This document shows positions 60,601 to 64,000 of a stretch of 64,000 nucleotides of DNA, piece by piece (position 1 is the stretch's first letter; each line of letters starts with the position of its first letter). The notes below the pieces were generated by a model. The model searched no databases. It was not told the DNA's origin and saw only the letters and a list, made by a program, of their open reading frames with translations. Location of the stretch: assembly GCA_000469685.2 (NCBI GenBank), contig LS997567.1, forward strand, positions 8,387,374 to 8,451,373, written 5' to 3'. A program made the translations under genes and the position numbers. The DNA comes from Haemonchus contortus (Eukaryota > Nematoda > Chromadorea > Rhabditida > Trichostrongylidae).

Positions 60601-63414
60601 CTGTCGTTAATTCAGATGGATTGAACTTATTAGTTTTCGCTATAAAAACGTCTCCGTGGCGATCGTTATGCTGTCGAAATGGACAAACTGGCAAGCCGCG
60701 CTTTGGCTCCCCGCGGCCTGCATACGACCCTCATGGAGCCTTGCTCAAGCGGCACAGGCTGCATTTACATAATAACTATCGTTTGTTTACATTGAGTATG
60801 GTAAACTTCTATAAGGTTCACAGATGCTTGAAAAAAATCGAACAAACAATTCGAAACTCATATGTGTGGTGGAAAGACTGGCAATAGAGTTTATAGTCGT
60901 CTGTGGCTGTTACCACGCAATTGTACTATTCGGGAAAGCGTCAAATCCGCTCACTGACCTTACGATTCACTTCCACGCCAATAATACTAGTCATACAAAA
61001 TCTTATACTGTGTTGCCTACTCTCACACTCAATGATATCTGCGTATTCTATCTACCAGAGAACCAAAAGTTCTATAAATAATTCCAATCACATTCAGAAG
61101 AGTGCACTGAGTTGAAAAGATTCACCATTGGTCACATCGCATTGTCGACTTTCGCTGCCGATTACTTGACAGTCACAGGGTTGACAGCCATTTACACCAA
61201 AGCCAAAGTGGTATGGTGCGCATTGATCGCACCTGGAATGCAAAAGAATTTACACAGCGCTATGCTTGAGGGCACTACTAAAGAACTACAAGAAGCCACA
61301 CTTACTGCCGTCCGGTGACGCCAGGTTTACATCTGCAGTTACCGGTAACCACATCGCAAGATGAGTCTTCAGATCCAAGAGGATCACAACCGCATGGATG
61401 ACCGCCAACACCAGAGCTTATATTGTAATAACCATGCTAAAAAACAAATAGACTTTGTTTAATATGTTGATGAATTTTAATGGAGGAAATCTAGCATGAA
61501 GCGGAGTCCCTATCATAATTGTGCCTTTGAAGGAAGTGTTGCACATTAAGCAGAGAAACAAAAGCTATAAAACGGAGCTCAGGCTGTTTCTATAATATGT
61601 ACTTTCAGTACACTATTTATATCTGTTAAGTTCTATTTCGCGAGTAATTTCGACCCTCCTATTGGGCAACCAGACAGCTCAACCACACGCTTGTGTGTCT
61701 TCTACCTTTATTTGAAGACACAGTTTACGATAAAAATGTTTGTGAATTCTCCCTCGAAGAATACCCCTTACCCCCCAAGGGGAACAGCAAGTACGCTGTC
61801 GGATCCAAAAGCTCAACAGCTAGGGCATGGTGGAAGCCCCGTTCAGGGATCGCCCGCAATCCCTGCTCCTCGACCGATGGTCTGTCAGAAGAGTGTGTAG
61901 GCGATACAAATTGCAGTTTGCCCTAGGACCCACACGTTCAGCACCCGATCAGCTGAACGCCGAGTGATGAGGCTATGTTTCCCTCCTATTCTATTATTCA
62001 CTGTCATTCTTCTTGCTGCTGCGGTCCTTATCTTTTTTCCTATCTATTTCTTAGCTTGTGTATTTTCTACCTATTTCCTAGCTATCTTATTTAACGTATT
62101 AGAAGGTGAAAATGTAGACGGGTGTGCCAGCGCCCTTTTGTGTTCTGCGTCTCGGACACCAGTCAGCGGAGCGCGTAGAGGCCGCGCTAGGGGAGGAGAT
62201 CCGCGGTTGGTGACTGGTGTCAGAGGCAAAGGGTAGAGCGTCAGCACGCCCAACAACTGCTTTCACGCCGTTTTTCCTGCACAAAACTCGTCCACCCACC
62301 CCCCTCCCTCTCCCCATTTTATTTTATTTTACCCTTGTATTTCTTTTTATACGCCGTTTTTGCGCCTTTCGTTATATTTGCACTATTCTAGACCTTATCT
62401 TTCATTATCGGTGAAAAACCGGGTACCTAAACTGCCCACTGACGAGCATCTTCTCCGCACCAGATCAGTGGGGGAAAGTGCGATTCACGCAGGACCCAAA
62501 GGCTGCTTTCTTAGTCCACGATTTGGCCCGCGACCGACCGATCGACCGACCGACCGACCGACAGACCGAGCAAGTGAATGAGCGAGCGAGCCGACGCGTG
62601 AATCGCACCACATCCGATCGCGCTTAGTCGCGCGCTACGAAGTGTAGCCCGAATGAGGACTAAATTGTCGGCCGCGGACAAGTGTAGTGCACAAATGAAC
62701 CAAACGGTCGTCAACGTGTTAACATTCAAGTGAGCGTAAAACCAATAAAATATACAGTTGCATTAGTCAAATGTATAGAAGAGAAGAAAAATGCCGATTT
62801 GGACTCCCAACTATCACGTCCGACAATATAATATAAATACAATCATGAAATCTAGAGATTGAAGTGCTATCAGAACGAGTTGAACTTATAAAGTAGCTTC
62901 CTGTTCAGAGAAATTACCTCTGGTTGGTCACAGTGGAATCCAATGATATGTGGAAGACAATCGCACTGTCCGTTATCCTGGGAACACTCCAGTACAGTGT
63001 AATCGTGATTTGGCCGACGAGTTCCGGGTGCAAAACAGCTGAATTAATCCATTAAAGCACATGAACACAAATAAAAATAAGTTCACTAGTAATTGACCGG
63101 TTTACACGTACTTGCAAGCTTTGCAGTCTCCTTTAGGTTCCAGCAGTGCATCACCCCAATACCCTGGCTTACACTTCTCGCAGTTGAATCCATATGTATT
63201 ATAGACACATTTCTTGCATTCTCCAGTAACCCTAGAAAGGCACTGGTTTGACTCCAATGTTTTTCTCATTATAACAAAAATATAAAGTATGCAATTGACT
63301 CACTTGTCACAATTACCTATCGAATTCGGATCTATATTCCCTGAGCACTCACATTCTTTGCATGGAATACCATCTTTAGGGTTGCCGAAATAGCCATCCG
63401 AACATTCATCACAT
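36577..63414 (-). CDS. lam-2: Laminin subunit gamma, 3' part of gene (20 exons, 5' end outside window)
   Basis: This is the gamma chain of laminin, the secreted alpha-beta-gamma heterotrimer of basement membranes. Twenty minus-strand exons were traced by hand. Every junction has GT/AG and every phase matches, giving 2464 nt that read about 820 residues and a TGA. Order: Cys-rich laminin EGF-like repeats (63414 to 60500), the boundary reading [18 protein letters not shown] that opens gamma-chain domain II, about 600 residues of Ala/Glu/Lys-rich heptad coiled coil, and the C-terminal [17 protein letters not shown]. In known gamma chains this last segment carries the Cys that disulphide-bonds to the beta chain. 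Gamma rather than beta follows from that ending, from the CDDCY boundary and from [12 protein letters not shown] in the coil. The N-terminal LN domain and earlier EGF repeats must lie beyond base 64000. Introns reach ~5.9 kb and are packed with mobile elements. C. elegans lam-2 is the named homologue; the symbol is by homology. Confidence 0.93.
37420..39561. mobile_element. long terminal-inverted-repeat element, 2.1 kb
   Basis: The arms start CAGTACTCGCCGTAAGAACT and mirror each other for more than 500 bp (37420-~37980 and ~39000-39561). An extra internal direct copy of the inner arm lies at ~38507-38860. No transposase. It lies in the last intron of laminin gamma. Confidence 0.8.
39728..39811 (-). 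CDS. lam-2: laminin gamma exon: coiled coil, penultimate
   Basis: 84 nt (28 codons) reading [20 protein letters not shown] and EIDFLSKE. Acceptor aattttcag, donor gtaagtc. It joins directly to VRNLEEIRD of the last exon. Confidence 0.92.
39870..39967 (-). CDS. lam-2: laminin gamma exon: coiled coil
   Basis: 98 nt reading [20 protein letters not shown] and [12 protein letters not shown]. Acceptor ccgttctag; the donor gtgtggt is weak, but the phases require it. Confidence 0.88.
40033..40132 (-). CDS. lam-2: laminin gamma exon: coiled coil
   Basis: 100 nt reading [20 protein letters not shown] and [13 protein letters not shown]. The trailing A makes Asn with the next exon. Acceptor tacattag, donor gtacgtt. 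Confidence 0.92.
40199..40357 (-). CDS. lam-2: laminin gamma exon: coiled coil
   Basis: 159 nt (53 codons) reading [20 protein letters not shown] through [11 protein letters not shown]. Acceptor tttttcaag, donor gtgagct. Confidence 0.92.
40358..41949. other. laminin intron without recognised element
   Basis: 1.6 kb. Open frames at 40672 and 41418 (plus) have no recognisable domain. Confidence 0.55.
41950..42149 (-). CDS. lam-2: laminin gamma exon: coiled coil
   Basis: 200 nt reading [20 protein letters not shown] and [20 protein letters not shown]. The GSAA-x-DA-x-x-A block matches the corresponding gamma-chain segment. Acceptor ctattttcag, donor gtcagtt. Confidence 0.95.
42202..42316 (-). 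CDS. lam-2: laminin gamma exon: coiled coil
   Basis: 115 nt reading [20 protein letters not shown] and [18 protein letters not shown]. Acceptor catttctag, donor gtgtgtg. It follows a ~5 kb repeat-filled intron. Confidence 0.92.
43220..45270. mobile_element. long terminal-inverted-repeat element with matching ORFs in both arms
   Basis: Left arm ~43220-43850 and right arm ~44640-45270 are diverged inverted copies; the middle ~790 bp is single-copy. Both arms translate a similar stretch: [20 protein letters not shown] at ~43610-43680 on plus and [20 protein letters not shown] at ~44810-44880 on minus. Located in the 42317-47294 intron. Confidence 0.75.
45570..47064 (+). repeat. GC-box composite repeat, copy 2
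   Basis: Follows copy 1 from the GC hairpin (caggcggctacgcacgctgt) through several gatctaagccccgc units to a gacagacaaacatacatac tract and attatataaagtaaag. Confidence 0.75.
47295..47450 (-). CDS. lam-2: laminin gamma exon: coiled coil
   Basis: 156 nt, phase 0 at both ends. Reads [20 protein letters not shown] and ends [12 protein letters not shown]. The acceptor chosen is gttttaag, because it is the only nearby AG that gives an open frame with the phase-0 donor at 47523. The exon donor is gtgagac. Confidence 0.88.
47523..47637 (-). CDS. lam-2: laminin gamma exon: coiled coil, Ala-rich
   Basis: 115 nt reading [20 protein letters not shown] and [16 protein letters not shown]. The non-heptad RLPNFDP stretch resembles the break between coiled-coil segments of other gamma chains. 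Acceptor tatttag, donor gtgtgtt. Confidence 0.9.
47795..47864 (-). CDS. lam-2: laminin gamma exon: domain II coiled coil (short)
   Basis: Seventy bases with split codons at both ends. Reads [20 protein letters not shown]. Acceptor cttttt-cag, donor gtgcgct. Confidence 0.9.
47929..48067 (-). CDS. lam-2: laminin gamma exon: domain II coiled coil
   Basis: 139 nt. Reads [20 protein letters not shown] through [11 protein letters not shown]. Acceptor actttcag, donor gttgttt. The trailing G pairs with GT of the next exon to give Gly. Confidence 0.92.
48308..48420 (-). CDS. lam-2: laminin gamma exon: domain II coiled coil
   Basis: 113 nt. Reads [20 protein letters not shown] and [17 protein letters not shown]. 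Acceptor cttattcag, donor gtaagag, phase 0 out. Confidence 0.92.
49050..49977 (+). repeat. degenerate GC-box repeat hit by the mariner element
   Basis: Scattered cccgcccacc/gctccgcccac boxes and a final gaatgttccgcccccttgag. The sequence resumes after the mariner at 51265 with gtgctctcttgatcctgacc, which matches the equivalent position in the other copies. Confidence 0.55.
49980..51262 (+). mobile_element. mariner transposon with matching ITRs
   Basis: The left end reads TTAGGTCGTGAAGAAAGTTC and the right end is its exact complement over 25 bases. TA flanks both sides (49978-49979 and 51263-51264). Length 1283 bp, normal for a mariner. The transposase is inside on the same strand. Confidence 0.95.
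50154..51150 (+). pseudogene. mariner transposase, inactivated
   Basis: The start is [11 protein letters not shown], then a frameshift in a T run. It continues [20 protein letters not shown] and [20 protein letters not shown] (HTH domains). Another shift follows near 50535, then LDRILTCDE (first catalytic Asp) and a stop at 50623. The catalytic domain resumes at 50700. The second Asp is replaced: HGNPRPH instead of HDN. The third position reads TEYHFF. The C-terminus is frameshifted after NGVN. Closest in feel to the cecropia-type mariners. Confidence 0.9.
51400..52180 (+). repeat. GC-box ~125-bp tandem repeat, degenerate
   Basis: Units carry ttgatcttcaccccgcccac, gggaattgaccacactcatt and ttctagaacgtatccg. 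Boxes are more eroded than in copy 1. A small inverted piece lies at 51950-51990 (cacttctgggatttgaccac and its complement). Confidence 0.65.
52217..53036. pseudogene. head-to-head pair of Tc3-like transposase fragments
   Basis: Plus-strand arm 52217-52725: [45 protein letters not shown], then [20 protein letters not shown]. The first catalytic Asp of SDEKKFN is changed to Gly. Minus-strand arm 53036-52729: [40 protein letters not shown] and [15 protein letters not shown]. The arms meet near 52728, forming a large palindrome. Both are broken. Confidence 0.8.
53037..54176. other. laminin intron, no element recognised
   Basis: gtatgcgcacact near 53020 and gtgtgcacatac near 53180 are loosely inverted; nothing else seen. 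Confidence 0.5.
54177..54335 (-). CDS. lam-2: laminin gamma exon: domain II coiled coil
   Basis: 159 nt, phase 1 in and phase 1 out. Reads [20 protein letters not shown] and [20 protein letters not shown]. Acceptor tgtttcag, donor gttcata. It stands alone between two introns of more than 5 kb. Confidence 0.9.
55138..56040 (+). repeat. GC-box composite repeat, short copy
   Basis: Begins with a GC hairpin (cctgctgcgcacgataccgt), holds agccccgcccccagtgggcg and aagccccgcccctagtgggt, and ends in acagacaaacagacagaa then tttatatatagtaagga. Confidence 0.65.
56290..58581 (+). mobile_element. piggyBac-type transposon, 2292 bp
   Basis: Ends TTAACCCATTGGCGACC and GTCGTCAATGGGTTAA. TTAA is duplicated (56290-56293 and 58578-58581). 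Subterminal GC palindromes at the right (GGCCCGTATACGGGCCACGC, twice, 58500-58567) and a related gggccacacggtcccaggag at the left (56379-56398). It contains a transposase on the plus strand. Confidence 0.95.
56977..58299 (+). CDS. piggyBac-type transposase
   Basis: DDD-family transposase that cuts and pastes at TTAA without leaving a footprint. Open from 56977 to TAA after KKCM; no ATG near the start (first Met is ~45 codons in), so the N-terminus is either spliced from upstream or lost. It is ~440 residues, against ~560-600 usual. Catalytic Asp positions: [20 protein letters not shown] and [13 protein letters not shown]. The C-terminal Cys-rich domain is intact: CTGC, then [15 protein letters not shown] and HKKC. 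No stop or shift in the catalytic part. An acceptor-like gtaag just before 56979 is possible. The region 56300-56970 shows no convincing N-terminal domain. Confidence 0.9.
   Translation, partial: GTSSLLTYDDNLLTLIETETNRYGSHKDSSFVETNKEELKKFIALCIQMGLVKMPRLRDSSRPSGSTRPALGGHPFAGKIMSRNRFEQLLRSLHFCDNSAPDGDRLYKIKSFIDIFNGNCERIFQPGKEVTIDESLVPFRGRIVFRQYIPSKRHRYGVKIFKLCTRGGYTWRSMIYAGKTTRSGPLADTVVFSLMSGLLDSGRQLCCDNWYSSIGLAKKLLERRTHLVATLRKNRRGIPLVVKEKKLKRGELYCLQNKDGILVLKWKDKRELLMISTAHDGERGSSNKPMVVEDYNKLKGFVDQSDQMSAYSPFVRRTTKWYIRIFFHFVTQTAVVNSWRLFCDAIGNTQLNEFKMNIVESLLQDAFSEPPSPRATHKLERSESRTKENRRRCTGCYKELREEKGRTYAMNHAKKVSTRCNKCHKYFCLECFLSYHKKCM
58820..59882 (-). mobile_element. 5'-truncated CR1/jockey-type LINE with target duplication
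   Basis: Flanked by exact GAAACATTA (58811-58819 and 59883-59891). The 3' tail is at the left: (TATT)n then (TA)n at 58820-58850. The insertion splits a PLE terminal repeat. Confidence 0.85.
59011..59882 (-). pseudogene. LINE reverse transcriptase C-terminal half
   Basis: From 59882: [20 protein letters not shown], then [15 protein letters not shown] (FADD catalytic box intact), [20 protein letters not shown] region and [20 protein letters not shown]. After a shift near 59360 the C-terminus continues with ARTHMER-like sequence to [20 protein letters not shown] and [11 protein letters not shown], with stop near 59011. Endonuclease and early RT are missing. Confidence 0.8.
59883..60100 (+). 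repeat. PLE terminal repeat copy with hammerhead-like motif
   Basis: Inverted relative to 56041-56200 and same orientation as 12480-12700. Contains ctgaagaaggcgataacgcc, then gaaac, and ttaccatcttggcagcaag. Confidence 0.65.
60232..60316 (-). CDS. lam-2: laminin gamma exon: domain II coiled coil
   Basis: 85 nt reading [20 protein letters not shown] then AKLVAKKL. Acceptor ctgtttag, donor gtgaggg. The final G makes a Glu codon with the AA that opens the exon at 54335. A ~5.9 kb intron follows. Confidence 0.92.
60383..60576 (-). CDS. lam-2: laminin gamma exon: last LE repeat and start of coiled coil
   Basis: 194 nt. Opens with the last LE repeat ([17 protein letters not shown]), passes [16 protein letters not shown] at the EGF/domain II boundary, and ends in coiled coil ([15 protein letters not shown]). 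This exon is diagnostic of a gamma chain. Acceptor ttattacag, donor gtaatgt, phase 0 out. Confidence 0.95.
61126..61232 (-). CDS. lam-2: laminin gamma exon: LE repeat
   Basis: 107 nt. Joins the split Gln of the previous exon and reads [20 protein letters not shown], then a [15 protein letters not shown] stretch. Acceptor gcattccag, donor gtgaatc. It supplies the repeat that would otherwise be missing between its neighbours. Confidence 0.9.
61306..61436 (-). CDS. lam-2: laminin gamma exon: LE repeat
   Basis: 131 nt. Reads [20 protein letters not shown], then [17 protein letters not shown] with the last Gln codon split. Acceptor gttttttag, donor gtaagtg, phase 0 in and phase 2 out. Confidence 0.9.
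61712..61860. repeat. dispersed repeat, partner of 35465-35600
   Basis: Shares cagctagggcatggtggaag and the acgataaaaatg block with the partner copy. Confidence 0.5.
62530..62580. repeat. (CGAC)n short tandem repeat
   Basis: Reads cgaccgaccgatcgaccgac and onward, then gagcgagcgag. The unit is ~4 bases. Confidence 0.85.
62918..63038 (-). CDS. lam-2: laminin gamma exon: LE repeat
   Basis: 121 nt. Begins inside the Asn-Cys pair of an LE repeat ([14 protein letters not shown]) and continues [19 protein letters not shown]. Acceptor taattcag, donor gtaattt, phase 0 out. Confidence 0.9.
63112..63231 (-). CDS. lam-2: laminin gamma exon: LE repeat
   Basis: Phase 2 in, phase 2 out (120 nt). Reads [19 protein letters not shown], then [19 protein letters not shown]. 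It completes one LE repeat and starts the next. Acceptor tttctag, donor gtacgtg. Confidence 0.9.
63304..63414 (-). CDS. lam-2: laminin gamma exon: LE repeat (first exon seen in window)
   Basis: Acceptor acattccag at its 5' side, donor gtgagtc. It enters on the third base of a codon and reads [15 protein letters not shown], then [14 protein letters not shown] and GNCDK. Cys spacing is that of laminin-type EGF repeats, and the IDPN-x-x-GNC string is a gamma-chain hallmark. The preceding exon is not in the remaining 586 bases. Confidence 0.88.
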
Positions 63415-64000
63415 CTGGAATGTTGAGGGTAAAATAACTGAATGTTAGCAGTGTTTACCGAAACTCATATGCTCCGAAGGACAAGTATAGAATAGCCAAT
63501 TCACGCATGTGCAGCGAGAAGAACTTGAACAAAACTAGACGAACCCTACTTGCGGCGGTTGCGTCGCGGCCTTCGCACCGGAGCACGTTGGGTGTCCCAC
63601 AGGGTGTCTAACTATTGTCACAGGGATATTTCAAGTGAAGCAAAGGTAGAGTACTCCTTTTACCCTCTCTTATACCGTACCACAGAATTGTCATTGTCTA
63701 ACGTGTGTATTTTGTACTCGTACGTGTCTATCAAGTCCATGTGACATTGTTCTTACATTTCACAATTCGGGAGAGCAAAAGCGTCATATAGCGCGATCGC
63801 ACAGTAGTCGGAAGCTTAGGTGAAACGCACGTATGATTTACAGGAAAGAAAACGAAAAGAAGCTTTTTCCGTGTCCATGCACGCGGTCCCTTTTCGATGT
63901 GTCCTATGTTCGTCAAATAGGCTTATGCTATGAAAGAAAATATGCTGCGCGCTGGGCATTGTCTTTTAGTAATGTCCTCGCAGCCCGCCGATGAATCTGT
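63415..64000. other. laminin intron to window edge
   Basis: No further Cys-rich exon with valid splice sites; the preceding LE exon must lie beyond the window. Confidence 0.6.

Larger units (their letters stand above)
61437..62917. other. laminin intron with repeat fragments
   Basis: Holds the 61712-61860 repeat and the CGAC tract. At 62705-62722, ggtcgtcaacgtgttaa resembles the right end of the local piggyBac family, but a matching left end was not identified. Confidence 0.5.

Noticed and set aside
62092..62722. A third piggyBac-type MITE
   Set aside because: The right side (ggtcgtcaacgtgttaa) resembles the family end, but ttaacgtattagaagg at 62092 does not match the left terminus.
63540..63620. 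A further laminin LE exon
   Set aside because: Minus-strand translation lacks the Cys spacing of LE repeats and the phase does not fit the exon at 63304-63414.
1..64000. CRISPR array, bacterial operon, or plasmid features
   Set aside because: None seen; intron structure and element types are eukaryotic.

Overview
The window looks like nuclear DNA of a clade V (strongylid or hookworm-like) nematode. The call rests on four things: a laminin gamma gene (lam-2 type) with short in-phase exons and long introns, a transthyretin-like (TTL) gene start with a nematode-style splice acceptor just before the ATG, TTTTCAG/TTTTAAG-type acceptors, and a dense load of nematode-type mobile elements. Species cannot be fixed from the sequence alone.

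Layout. 1-10 kb: no confident host gene except one Glu/Arg-rich coiled-coil terminal exon (6313-7470, minus). It is surrounded by an internally deleted mariner (1716-2244), a decayed BEL/Pao fragment (2865-3885), SINE-like remnants and a Penelope-like (PLE) repeat into which a Tc1-like MITE has inserted (8858-9360). 10-18 kb: a composite GC-box repeat with ~126-bp units, a PLE terminus, a foldback repeat with tRNA-like Pol III boxes, a decayed non-LTR element (13.5-16.1 kb) split by a piggyBac-type MITE at TTAA, and a second foldback repeat. 18.8-20.5 kb: 1.7 kb of GT-rich minisatellite. 20.5-34.9 kb: SINE copies, two candidate inverted-repeat elements, the first two exons of a TTL gene (29.3 to 27.1 kb, minus), a PLE GIY-YIG fragment, LINE reverse transcriptase and an RTE fragment.

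36.6-63.4 kb, minus strand: the 3' part of a laminin gamma gene. I traced 20 exons whose splice phases all agree (2464 nt, about 820 residues plus stop). They run from laminin EGF-like repeats, through the short Cys-Pro-Cys boundary, into the long coiled-coil domain II/I and the conserved C-terminal Cys. The 5' part lies beyond the right edge. Its introns (up to ~5.9 kb) hold most of the interesting structure: a long-TIR element (37.4-39.6 kb), another whose two arms preserve the same reading frame (43.2-45.3 kb), GC-box repeats, a mariner with matching ITRs but a dead transposase (49.98-51.26 kb), a head-to-head Tc3-like pair (52.2-53.0 kb), and a nest in which a PLE was hit by a piggyBac element (56.29-58.58 kb) and its repeat by a LINE (58.82-59.88 kb).

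The only host proteins I can name are laminin gamma (basement membrane heterotrimer subunit) and a TTL-family secreted protein. I found no operon, CRISPR array, rRNA or convincing functional tRNA. The most unusual material is the nested-element history, the hammerhead-like motifs in the PLE repeats, and the foldback repeats with Pol III promoter boxes.
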